Assembly: GCA_012729505.1 (NCBI GenBank)
Contig: JAAYDA010000079.1
Coordinates: forward strand, 1-39,063
Length of the DNA: 39,063 nt
Direction of reading: 5' to 3'
Source of the DNA: Syntrophomonadaceae bacterium
GTDB lineage: Bacteria > Bacillota > Syntrophomonadia > Syntrophomonadales > DTU052
Part shown: positions 1-7,993 of the stretch, one piece after another
How the letters are laid out: each line of letters opens with the position of its first letter
Numbering within the stretch: position 1 is the first letter of the stretch
Made by a program: the position numbers and the translations under genes
The notes under the pieces: model-generated
Databases searched by the model: none
Seen by the model: only the letters and a program-made list of their open reading frames with translations
What the model was told of the DNA's origin: nothing

Positions 1-96
1 GAATCTTAGTCGCACGGATCCAGGGACTTAACTGCCCTTGGGCACCCGCCGCCTATAGAGGCGGGGGTCTTAGGGCAGATTAGTCATCGGATAAAA
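1..96. repeat. 96-nt structured repeat, copy 1 (cut by window edge)
   Basis: This stretch matches 23516-23611 in the same orientation with two differences in 96 positions (12 and 66). It contains a long imperfect hairpin: an outer stem CTGCCCT/AGGGCAG, extended outward with two mismatches to GACT/AGTC, and an inner stem CCCGCC/GGCGGG around a GCCTATAGA loop. Similarity to copy 2 stops sharply at GGATAAAA. The window begins inside the element, so an upstream hairpin seen in copy 2 cannot be checked here. It could be the end of a mobile element, a non-autonomous element or a structured RNA; I cannot name a family. Confidence 0.8.
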
Positions 97-176
97 CCGA
101 GCCGACTCAGCAAATTTCGTTTATCATAGAGTTATGACACTGGGAATTACGAAGTGGAAGCAACAGGAGGTATTTT

Positions 177-1049
177 ATGCAGGATCAAACCAGAGAAAAG
201 AAAAACATGAACCCCCGGCATAAGGTGGATGCTCATGTTCACATAATGACCCCCCGCCGGGTGCGGGGTGGGATCAAATGGGTTCGCCCGGTAGCACCTG
301 ACTACGAAAATCTGAGTCTGGATGTTTCCACCGAACAGCTCCTGGCCCATTTGGAAGAGGAAGGTGTGGAAGCCTTTTACAACTTTTTCTATCCTTTGAA
401 GCCGGGAGAATCTGAAGAAATCAATGAATGGCAAAGAAGTTTTGCCGACGGCTGCCCCCAGGCCATTCCTTTCGCCTCACTGCACGCAGGTGATGAGAAT
501 AAATCGGCCCTCATCTCCCAGGCTCTGGAACGCCTGGGTCTGGTCGGTTTCAAATTCCATCCCTATATTCAGGGCTTTGCCCTCATGGATAATCGTTTAT
601 TCCCAGTATTCCAGGAGCTGGAGGAACGGCAATGCCCCGTAGTTTTTCATACCGGTTTTTCTGAATTCTACCGCCAGCCTTCCATGGTGGAGGATACAAT
701 AAATTTCTTAAAACGTTATCCGCGCCTGAAAACAATAGTTGCCCACATGCTCTATCTCGACCTGCCAATTGCGGATTGGCCCCGGCTGCTGGAAGAGTAC
801 CCTAATCTCTATCTTGACATTACCAACCTCCTGCCGTATTGCTCCTCGGACATGGCTGATAAGGAGCAGCTTCAATTTTTAATCGGCACACACAGCTCAC
901 GAATACTCTTTGGCAGTGACTTCCCCATGGGAACCCTGTATCCCATAGGCCAGCTTCATGATCTGGCAATAGACATCTGTTCTGATCAGATTAGCCTTGA
1001 CAATATCATGTGGCGCACCGCCTGCAATATCGTAGGCAAAACCCTGTAA
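177..1049 (+). CDS. Metal-dependent amidohydrolase (amidohydrolase 2 / TIM-barrel family)
   Basis: A 290-aa predicted cytosolic TIM-barrel hydrolase or decarboxylase. Visible metal-site landmarks are HxH at H20/H22 at the end of the first strand, K126 and H128 (KFHP), H158 (VFHTGF), H190 (VAHM) and D248 (FGSDFP). This is the order expected for the amidohydrolase superfamily, subgroup with ACMSD-like decarboxylases and uncharacterised hydrolases. The ATG at 177 is well supported by AGGAGG seven bases upstream. It stands alone on the + strand, just downstream of repeat copy 1, and converges on the SLH gene. A hairpin follows the stop. Substrate is unknown. A role in the nearby catabolic cluster is possible, but it lies 10 kb away across rplM-rpsI. 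Confidence 0.85.
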   Translation: MQDQTREKKNMNPRHKVDAHVHIMTPRRVRGGIKWVRPVAPDYENLSLDVSTEQLLAHLEEEGVEAFYNFFYPLKPGESEEINEWQRSFADGCPQAIPFASLHAGDENKSALISQALERLGLVGFKFHPYIQGFALMDNRLFPVFQELEERQCPVVFHTGFSEFYRQPSMVEDTINFLKRYPRLKTIVAHMLYLDLPIADWPRLLEEYPNLYLDITNLLPYCSSDMADKEQLQFLIGTHSSRILFGSDFPMGTLYPIGQLHDLAIDICSDQISLDNIMWRTACNIVGKTL

Positions 1050-1051
1050 AC

Positions 1052-1085
1052 AGGCCGGGGGAAAGAAGAAATCTCCGCCCGGCCT
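1052..1085. terminator. Bidirectional terminator-like hairpin between convergent genes
   Basis: AGGCCGGG (1052-1059) pairs with CCCGGCCT (1078-1085), three bases after the amidohydrolase stop and 24 bases beyond the end of the convergent SLH gene. On the + strand it is followed by CTCTTTATT, a weak U-rich tail. On the - strand the tail is poorer. It probably serves both convergent genes. Confidence 0.6.
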
Positions 1086-1109
1086 CTCTTTATTCCCTAT
1101 ATGGTTTGG

Positions 1110-4100
1110 TTATAACAGCTTGGCAATGATGGCCACAGCTTCGGCGCGGCTGGTATAGGCCTGTGGCCGGAAGCTGTTATCCGGATAACCCTTGAAGCAA
1201 TTTCCTTTTACTGCAGCGGCCACACCGGATACCGCCCAAGCAGAAATCTGCCCGGCATCGTTAAATTTCAGCGCCTCTTGAGTCGCCTCCAGCTTAGCGG
1301 CGCCGGCTATCATTACCGCAGCCTGCTCCCGGGTTATCATGTCGTTGGGACCGAAGCTGTTTTGGTCATAGCCCTTGACCAGGCCATAGGCGGCTGCGCT
1401 GGCTATAGTGTCTTTGGCCCAGTGGGCAGCAGTATCCTTGAAAATTGGGCCGTCTTTTTGCTCCAGCTTTAGCGCTTTGGCCAGCATGACGGTAAATTCC
1501 GCCCGGGTAACGGTTTTATCGGGCTGGAAGCTGCCGTCGGGGTAGCCGCTGACAATTCCAGCCTCAATGAGCCGGGCTATGCTTTCGCCGGCCCAGTGCC
1601 CGGCAGCATCGGCAGGCAGCTTAGGTTCGGGTGTTGAAGGCGGATCGCTGGGTTTGAGAGTTGCGATGACCGCGAATTTTGTAAAGTGATTGACCTGGCC
1701 GGATACGGTGGATTCATTCAGGTTAACCTGAATATTGTCCAGATCTACCCATTCTCCGCTTTCTTCGTCGAAGCAGCAGATCTTGATATAGTACTTATCC
1801 GGATCAATCTGGGATTTATTAAAGGACATGGTGATGGTCACCGGCTGGGAAAAGCTGCCGGACCGGTCTTTTACAATATCCACCACCTTGCTGATCAGTT
1901 GACTGTCGGCAGGCAGGCTCATCCCGGAGGTCAAAGCAGCATTCCTCACCTGGACCCGGATATCACTTTCCACCGCTCCGGCGGGGAAGGATAAATTAAC
2001 GCCGGTGTCGGCAGCATCTCGGCCGGACGGAGTCACTAGGATACCCGAGGGAGCAGAACTGCTGCTACCGCCACCACTGCTGCCGGAAGAAGGCCCGGTC
2101 ACCGTAAAAGTGAAGGTTTTGGTGTCACTGGCAGCTCCTTTTGTTATGGTAGCGGTCAGGGTAACCAGCTCGTTACCGGCGCCCTGGGCGGGACGGGTTA
2201 CCGTTCCATTAGTTGCAATATAAGCGGGCTTGTCGCTGGTCCAACTGATGGTGGTTCCGTTGGCTCCGATAGTACCCAGGTTCAGGTTGGACACGATGTT
2301 GTTGGCTGCAGTGTTGCTTCCCTTAATCGTATCAAAGGTCAACGCCGCCTTGGCATCCGCTACAGCCTGAGCATCGGCATCAACCATAGCTTTGACTGTC
2401 AGAGTAAAGGTTTTGGTGTCACTGGCAGCTCCTTTTGTTATGGTAGCGGTCAGGGTAACCGCCTGATCACTAGATCCCTGAGCAGGACGGATTACCGTTC
2501 CATTAGCTGCAATATAAGCGGGCTGATTGCTGGTCCAACTGATGGTGGTTCCGTTGGCTCCAATAGTACCCAGGTTCAGGTTGGACACGATGTTGTTTTC
2601 TGCAGTGTTGCTTCCCTTAATTGTTTCAAAGGTCAGCGCCGCCTTGGCATCCGCTACGGCCTGAGCATCAGCATCAACCATAGCTTTGACTGTCAGATTA
2701 AAGGTTCTGGTGCCACTGGCAGCTCCTTTTGTTATGGTAGCGGTCAGGGTAACCACCTGATCACTAGATCCCTGAGCAGGACGGGTTACCGTTCCATTAG
2801 TTGCAATATAAGCGGGCTGATTGCTGGTCCAACTGATGGTGGTTCCGTTGGCTCCGATAGTACCCAGGTTCAGGTTGGACACGATGTTGTTGGCTGCAGT
2901 GTTGCTTCCCTTAATCGTATCAAAGGTCAGGGCTGCCCTGGCGCCCTCAACGTCGGATATGTCCGGGTCGGTTTGGGCTAGCACAACCACGACAAAGGTT
3001 TTTTGGTCGGTAGCCGCCCCCTTTCTTATGGTGGCGGTCAGGAAAACCACCTGGTCGCCGACGTTGAAGGCCGGTCGAGTCACTTTACCATCAGTTGCAA
3101 CATACTCAGGCTTACTGCTGGACCAGTCGATGTAATACACAATGGGAGGGGAACCAGAAATGGTATCTTCCTCTTGCAATTTCATATTAGCCACAATCAG
3201 ACCTGCGTTAGCATTACTTCCACTTCCCAATATATTGTTTATATCCAGAGCTGTTCTGGCTATGGTCACATCGTGGGCGTCACCATCGGCGGAAACAGTA
3301 AAGTCTTGGGATTGAAGAACAAGTCCGTTTTCTCCCACCGCCACAAAACAGTTGTCGCCAGCAGTAATGCCGTTCAGTTGGATAAAATTGTTGCTGCTAT
3401 AGTGGTTAGGCTTCAACCCGGAAGGTTGCAATAACCAGGTGGTTCCACCATCGGCTGAGCCTTTGATTCTCCCAAGCTGTCCTACAGCGACAAGATTCCC
3501 GCCACCATAGGTAACTCCCCAGAAATAGTTATCCGGCCGACTTTGAATAGACGTCCAGCTATCTCCCTTATTGGAAGACAGGTATGTATTTCCATATCCT
3601 CCCACCGCAATAAATTTTCCGTTAGCATAGATAATGTCAGTGGGATATTGGGCTCCTACTCCGGGAAGATCTTCGATTCTATCCCAATCGGTTCCGTTGC
3701 CAGATCGATATACCTGACCGTTCTGCATCAGAGCCATAAAAACTCCGTCTCCATAGGTTACCGTAACAAATGTTATACCGATGAAAGCAGGATCATTGCT
3801 AACCGTACTCCAGGTTATACCGTCATCTGAGGTCAGTACTACCGGATTGTAATAAGCGTCTCCTCCGACAATGACGTACTTACCGTCCCCATAGGCAATC
3901 CCTTTTAATTCCTGTGCCGTTCCTGAGGTCCGGAGCGTCCAATCTATGCCATTTGTCGAAGTGACAATAGTGCCGCCTTTGCCCACCGCTACGAATTGAT
4001 TGTTTAGATAATCCACTTTATTCAGATCATTGGTAGTCCCTGATGTTTGACTGGTCCAGTTCACACCGTTGGCTGAGGTCTGGATCGTTCCCTCAACACC

Positions 4101-6497
4101 CACCGCCACATAAAGATTGCTGCCGTTCCAGGCCACGTCCTTCAACGTCTTGGTAGTGCCAAGAGTCCTATATTCCCAACTGGTTCCACCGTTATCAGAG
4201 GTGTAGATGTTTCCGTAGCCAGCCATTGCTACTAATTGCGCACCCTCATTATTGGAAGCAATCGCTCGGAAGCCGGGCCGCCCGCTGTCAGTCTTATTTG
4301 ACCAGGTGCCACCGTCAGCGGAAGTTGCGATAAAGGCTTTGTTCCCAGACTGCGTGCTGCCTGCCGCAATAAACTTGCTTCCGTCATAATCCACTGAAAA
4401 AAGCTGGGCTGCAGACCCGCTGGTTCCCGTTGTCCAGTTTTCACCATCGCTGGAGGTAACGATGAAGTAGCCTGAGCTCGACCCAGAGGTTCTTCCGCCC
4501 ACAGCTACAAAGGTTCCATTGTGATTGGTAACATCCCATAAAGTGTAATTCCATGAGACGTTAGCGGGTTCGGAATAGGTGACCGTCCATTTTTCGCCGT
4601 CCTCAGAGGTCATGATGCCACACTCGTGCTGTCCCGAATCGGAACCCATACCGGCGGCTACAAATTTGCTGGCTGCATCTGAATAGGTGATAGACAAAAG
4701 CGTGGTGCTTTTTCCAACGGGATAGGTTACCTCATGCGTTGTCCAGGTTTCCCCGTTACTGGAGACCAGGATTTTGCCACTCTGACCAACGGCTACAAAT
4801 TTCCCCTTCCCGTATGCCACATCATAAAGATAATGGTGGGGGACTGCCGCCGTCTGGCTCCAGCTCACGCCGTCATCAGAGGTATAGATCCGGGCTGCAC
4901 CGTAAGGAATATCAACATAGCCGACTATTACATACTTTCCTCCCCCATAGGCAATGCCGCCCAGGCGGTCGATATCGGTTTCTATGTCAACCTTTGACCA
5001 GGTTATACCGTTGGTGGAAGTGATCAAGGTACCATTATAGCCCACCGCCATGTATTGGCCGTTAATATATTTTACATCCTCAATAATGTTGGCAGAGGGC
5101 AAGGGGCTGCGAATATTCCATACCGCATTACCAATGGGCCCGCCTGCTGCCGGGGCAGTTGACGGGAATACTGCGGTGACCACGTCGAAATCCGCGGCAT
5201 TGGTTGCTGTTGCGCCCGCTACTGTAAAGAAGTTTTCGGTTACACCGGTCAGGGTATAACCGGCTTGCGGCGTCAAAGTGATGGTGGCCGTATATGCTGT
5301 GTCCTCCTTAAAGGGATCATCTGCAGGTGACCATAACACGGTCCCGGTATACTGCTCCGTCCCGTTTATTCCCGTGACTGGAGCTGCCCCGGTCACCGGT
5401 GCAGTTACACCCGCAATCGCGGAGATGCTAATTGGCGTAGCCTCGGCCGCATAATTATACTCGGGGCTTGCCGACGAAATCGGGCTGTCACCGAAATTAA
5501 TACCATCACCGATAGCTGTGACCTTGAAGGTGTAACTGCCGTCCCCCGCAGCCGCAATTGCTGCAGTAAAATCGTGCTCGGTGGTGTCTAACGGAACAGG
5601 GATTGCAGCTCCCTGTGGATTTCCTCCTTTGTACAACTGTACACTGTAGCTTAAAACATTATTGACTGCAGTCCATTTCGCTTTTCCCGGGGTCGTGTCG
5701 TCCCAGGTAATGTCGGCGGGCGTATCGAGTACCGGTGGTGGAGTCGTTACCGTAAACGAGTCGTTCTTGATAGGATTGCCCTTAACGGACAAATCGGAAA
5801 AGGTGTATGCTGTGCCGTGGTCGGCTCCCATAAAATACACGGTATAGGCCCCTGTATCAGGATCATAGAAGTTAGAAAATGGCGATGTATTGAAGGTTTT
5901 ATTTTCACTGTCTACCTTCACGCTGAAATCCTCTGCCTTGTAACCAGGCGATGCGATTTCTTCCTCATTTTTTACCGTAATGGTCAGTGTAACCTTCTTG
6001 CTGCCCTCTTCCTGTTGGGTCTGCATAACAGTCGATTTTGTGGGATTTGGGATGGTAGTAGTAACTTCCACACATCCAACAGTTGCCGTATTGCCCTCAG
6101 CATCCTCCAGCACCGTATAAACATCATAGGACATATTCGGTGCAAGGCCGGCAACTTTAAACGAGTATTCTTTATCCGCCGTAATGTTCACAGAATTTGC
6201 GGCAGGATAGCCGCCAAGATCTACATTGCCGGCATCCGTTCCCGCCTTTATCTGCTCTTCTGTAGGGGGGTCCGCTTTGTCGGCAAGCCTAACATAATAG
6301 GCCTTACCGGCTTCGTTGCTTTTGACTCGTAAATGAAACTGTGTATCACAGATATTGGCTTTACTGGGATAACTCGCCGCCCACTCCGGCGGTGTGGTGT
6401 CCTCTCCTTCTGCCAACGCCACTCCCGGCCACAGCATACATAGCATGGCCAGGGTCAGTAATATTGAAATGGTTTTGGATTTTCTTTTTAAAGCCAT
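1110..6497 (-). CDS. Giant SLH-anchored surface protein with Asp-box propellers and Ig-like repeats
   Basis: A 1795-aa exported cell-surface protein. Residues 1-29 form a signal peptide (KRK n-region, hydrophobic core, ALA before E30). Residues about 31-460 look like fibronectin/Ig-type modules. About 465-1060 hold 13 S-x-D/N-G-x-x-W Asp-box motifs with the repeated phrase FVAVGxxGTI, the hallmark of BNR/YCF48-like propellers; 13 blades suggests two propellers. About 1070-1500 are four atrophied-Ig-like repeats, three nearly identical. A Ser/Gly linker and a ZU5-like segment follow. The last about 175 residues are three SLH domains, which bind pyruvylated secondary wall polymer. AGGAG lies 12 bases before the ATG, a long spacing. 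Ligand is unknown; adhesion or polymer binding is plausible. The lipoprotein gene 103 bases upstream may be cotranscribed. Confidence 0.85.
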   Translation of the reverse strand: MALKRKSKTISILLTLAMLCMLWPGVALAEGEDTTPPEWAASYPSKANICDTQFHLRVKSNEAGKAYYVRLADKADPPTEEQIKAGTDAGNVDLGGYPAANSVNITADKEYSFKVAGLAPNMSYDVYTVLEDAEGNTATVGCVEVTTTIPNPTKSTVMQTQQEEGSKKVTLTITVKNEEEIASPGYKAEDFSVKVDSENKTFNTSPFSNFYDPDTGAYTVYFMGADHGTAYTFSDLSVKGNPIKNDSFTVTTPPPVLDTPADITWDDTTPGKAKWTAVNNVLSYSVQLYKGGNPQGAAIPVPLDTTEHDFTAAIAAAGDGSYTFKVTAIGDGINFGDSPISSASPEYNYAAEATPISISAIAGVTAPVTGAAPVTGINGTEQYTGTVLWSPADDPFKEDTAYTATITLTPQAGYTLTGVTENFFTVAGATATNAADFDVVTAVFPSTAPAAGGPIGNAVWNIRSPLPSANIIEDVKYINGQYMAVGYNGTLITSTNGITWSKVDIETDIDRLGGIAYGGGKYVIVGYVDIPYGAARIYTSDDGVSWSQTAAVPHHYLYDVAYGKGKFVAVGQSGKILVSSNGETWTTHEVTYPVGKSTTLLSITYSDAASKFVAAGMGSDSGQHECGIMTSEDGEKWTVTYSEPANVSWNYTLWDVTNHNGTFVAVGGRTSGSSSGYFIVTSSDGENWTTGTSGSAAQLFSVDYDGSKFIAAGSTQSGNKAFIATSADGGTWSNKTDSGRPGFRAIASNNEGAQLVAMAGYGNIYTSDNGGTSWEYRTLGTTKTLKDVAWNGSNLYVAVGVEGTIQTSANGVNWTSQTSGTTNDLNKVDYLNNQFVAVGKGGTIVTSTNGIDWTLRTSGTAQELKGIAYGDGKYVIVGGDAYYNPVVLTSDDGITWSTVSNDPAFIGITFVTVTYGDGVFMALMQNGQVYRSGNGTDWDRIEDLPGVGAQYPTDIIYANGKFIAVGGYGNTYLSSNKGDSWTSIQSRPDNYFWGVTYGGGNLVAVGQLGRIKGSADGGTTWLLQPSGLKPNHYSSNNFIQLNGITAGDNCFVAVGENGLVLQSQDFTVSADGDAHDVTIARTALDINNILGSGSNANAGLIVANMKLQEEDTISGSPPIVYYIDWSSSKPEYVATDGKVTRPAFNVGDQVVFLTATIRKGAATDQKTFVVVVLAQTDPDISDVEGARAALTFDTIKGSNTAANNIVSNLNLGTIGANGTTISWTSNQPAYIATNGTVTRPAQGSSDQVVTLTATITKGAASGTRTFNLTVKAMVDADAQAVADAKAALTFETIKGSNTAENNIVSNLNLGTIGANGTTISWTSNQPAYIAANGTVIRPAQGSSDQAVTLTATITKGAASDTKTFTLTVKAMVDADAQAVADAKAALTFDTIKGSNTAANNIVSNLNLGTIGANGTTISWTSDKPAYIATNGTVTRPAQGAGNELVTLTATITKGAASDTKTFTFTVTGPSSGSSGGGSSSSAPSGILVTPSGRDAADTGVNLSFPAGAVESDIRVQVRNAALTSGMSLPADSQLISKVVDIVKDRSGSFSQPVTITMSFNKSQIDPDKYYIKICCFDEESGEWVDLDNIQVNLNESTVSGQVNHFTKFAVIATLKPSDPPSTPEPKLPADAAGHWAGESIARLIEAGIVSGYPDGSFQPDKTVTRAEFTVMLAKALKLEQKDGPIFKDTAAHWAKDTIASAAAYGLVKGYDQNSFGPNDMITREQAAVMIAGAAKLEATQEALKFNDAGQISAWAVSGVAAAVKGNCFKGYPDNSFRPQAYTSRAEAVAIIAKLL
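2113..3288 (-). repeat. Four tandem 294-bp coding repeats (98-aa Ig-like units)
   Basis: The phrase AAGGTT plus flanking sequence recurs at 2113, 2407, 2701 and 2995, an exact 294-bp period (98 codons). The three units nearest the C-terminus are nearly identical in DNA, with only scattered substitutions; the fourth (2995-3288) is clearly diverged. Each unit encodes an alpha-beta Ig-like module with the shared phrases ALTFDTIKGSNTA and TATITKGAAS. High DNA identity suggests recent amplification or gene conversion, so copy number may vary between strains and may be misassembled from short reads. Confidence 0.9.
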
Positions 6498-6600
6498 GTT
6501 GGCTATTCACTCCTCTCCCAATCTAAAAACGGTTACTCCCCCACTTATTTCACAAATATGTTTCTGGCATTCCTCCCCTTTCTTTTTCATACTTGGTTAA

Positions 6601-7281
6601 TCAATCTGTCAGACTGTATTTCATCGCGTTCTTTTTCTCCACGAGGGGCGGTGTCGCTCCTTCTTCACCAAGAAGCAAATATGTACCCGCGTCATCGGTC
6701 CCGACAACAAAGAGAGAGGACGCATCTGGCAGAGTTTCCGGTGCACTCCAAGTTTTGCCGTCGTCCTCGCTTTCCTCGGCCGTCCGACCGGTCAAGGTCA
6801 ACACGCCGTCCCCAATGCTGTAATTGCCAATGAGCCAAATGGTATTGCTAAAGATAACCAGCGCCGAATAAGTTCCATCCCCTTTGAAGGTATATATTTG
6901 CCCCATACCCGTCGCTCCGCCCTCATATTTTCCCGTACCGGCGTTAAACTGCCCGCCTGACAACATCCCAAGGGTCCACACTCCTTCGATGGACTCTTTA
7001 GCGGTTGGCGTCGATGTTGATGGAGTGGCCAGGGGTGGTTCCAAAATATCTTCCTCCCCCGCAAGGGAACTGTTTTCAGGCTCAGGAACATCGGGAGCGA
7101 CTGTGTCTGCTGACTCGTCAGCCTCGGCTGGGAGTTCAGGAATAGAGGGAATACTTTGCGCAGCGGACGAGGATTCTGATGCGGATTCTAATTGACTCGG
7201 CTCTTCAGTACTATGTCCACAGCCGATGACGACCACCAGCAGGAGCAGGATAGGAAGCAGTCTCAAAAAATGATGTTTCAC
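6601..7281 (-). CDS. Putative lipoprotein of unknown function
   Basis: About 226 aa from the preferred GTG at 7281, which sits eight bases after GTGAGG; an in-frame GTG at 7290 overlaps that Shine-Dalgarno site. The N-terminus is a lipoprotein signal (Lys/His/Arg n-region, Leu-rich core, V-I-G-C lipobox; Cys21 from this start). A Ser/Glu/Pro/Ala-rich linker of about 85 residues follows. The last about 130 residues form a folded, Gly- and aromatic-rich domain (GVWTLG, YTFKGDGTYSAL, GNYSIGDGVLTLTG) that resembles lipocalin-like beta domains of Firmicutes lipoproteins. Expected on the outer face of the membrane. Directly upstream of the SLH protein gene, so the two may form a cell-envelope pair. 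No enzymatic motif seen. Confidence 0.75.
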   Translation of the reverse strand: MKHHFLRLLPILLLLVVVIGCGHSTEEPSQLESASESSSAAQSIPSIPELPAEADESADTVAPDVPEPENSSLAGEEDILEPPLATPSTSTPTAKESIEGVWTLGMLSGGQFNAGTGKYEGGATGMGQIYTFKGDGTYSALVIFSNTIWLIGNYSIGDGVLTLTGRTAEESEDDGKTWSAPETLPDASSLFVVGTDDAGTYLLLGEEGATPPLVEKKNAMKYSLTD

Positions 7282-7351
7282 TAATCTCACCTCACTTTTT
7301 TATTTCTCATAGTCCTCTGGTTGATGCAGGGTTAGTTTTTGACAGAGATTC

Positions 7352-7840
7352 TCATTTGAGCAGCATAACCGCGCCGTGTCGGATGTCCCCTTCACCATCC
7401 GGCAAGGGGAAGAAGAGTGCCTTGTGATAATCGTCTCGGGTTGGATAATACCAGCCTTTACAAAACAGCTTCAACAATTCGGGAAGTCTGCTTAAATACA
7501 CGGTCTGACCGTAAAAGACTCCTTCAGCTGCTCCCAGCATGGTAAAATTATCGTTGGTGATACGGTCCAGAAAGCTGATGTTTCTCTCCGATATGTCGCT
7601 CTCCTTAAGATTGGTGTTTTCTATTAACACCCGGTTCACTCTTAATAAAACGCCTTCTTCCTTAAAAAGGGCTACCGGACAGGGAAAATGGTTTATCACC
7701 GAGAGCGGCTCTTCTTCGGTTTGAACAAGAAACTGAAAGCATCTGATGAATTGTTCCTGTACCTCAAGATTTTTCTCCACATCCCGCTGCAGTGCGGCAA
7801 GCTCGGCAAAAAGCTGATCTCTCGGCTTTTCCTGTTCCAA
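7352..7840 (-). CDS. Stand-alone PAS-like sensor domain protein
   Basis: About 162 aa. The best start is TTG at 7840, eight bases after GAGGAG; the GTG at 7849 overlaps that site. The N-terminal about 45 residues look helical or coiled-coil (QLFAELAALQRDVEKNLEVQEQ region). The rest resembles the PAS-like sensor half of the AraC-type regulator encoded just upstream: an FPCPVALF opening (compare FPIPMEVF and FPIPIQIF there), a central turn with G-x-x-V-x-L, and a closing strand ending in FFPLPDGEGD. There is no DNA-binding or catalytic domain. It lies 153 bases downstream of that regulator, with a terminator between. It may modulate the regulator or be a detached sensor module. Function is inferred only from similarity of pattern. 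Confidence 0.65.
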   Translation of the reverse strand: MEQEKPRDQLFAELAALQRDVEKNLEVQEQFIRCFQFLVQTEEEPLSVINHFPCPVALFKEEGVLLRVNRVLIENTNLKESDISERNISFLDRITNDNFTMLGAAEGVFYGQTVYLSRLPELLKLFCKGWYYPTRDDYHKALFFPLPDGEGDIRHGAVMLLK

Positions 7841-7945
7841 TGCAACCACTCCTCATGTTTGAAGCATTTACCGTCTTCATTGTATAAAAAAGGCAGCATC
7901 GTAAATATCGGATTAGTGCTGAAAATTTGTCAATTTTGAGCATAC

Positions 7946-7976
7946 AAAAAACCCTGCATCTGCTATGGATACAGGG
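7946..7976 (-). terminator. Rho-independent terminator of the AraC-type gene
   Basis: On the - strand the stem CCCTGTATC/GATGCAGGG (nine pairs, one G-U, seven-base loop) is followed directly by six Ts. It lies 17 bases beyond the regulator stop codon. It separates that gene from the PAS-like gene downstream, which therefore probably needs its own promoter or read-through. Confidence 0.85.
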
Positions 7977-7993
7977 CTCTGCTTTCCGCCTTA

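Noticed and set aside
1-96. tRNA or known riboswitch in the 96-nt repeat
   Set aside because: There is no cloverleaf, no T-loop or CCA end, and no conserved riboswitch core I recognise; the fold is a single long interrupted hairpin.
2113-3288. CRISPR array
   Set aside because: The period is 294 bp, the repeats are in frame and coding, and there are no short repeats with unique spacers.
5817-6332. 171-aa open frame on the + strand inside the SLH gene
   Set aside because: It is antisense to a clearly coding region, lacks a convincing start signal, and has no recognisable domain.
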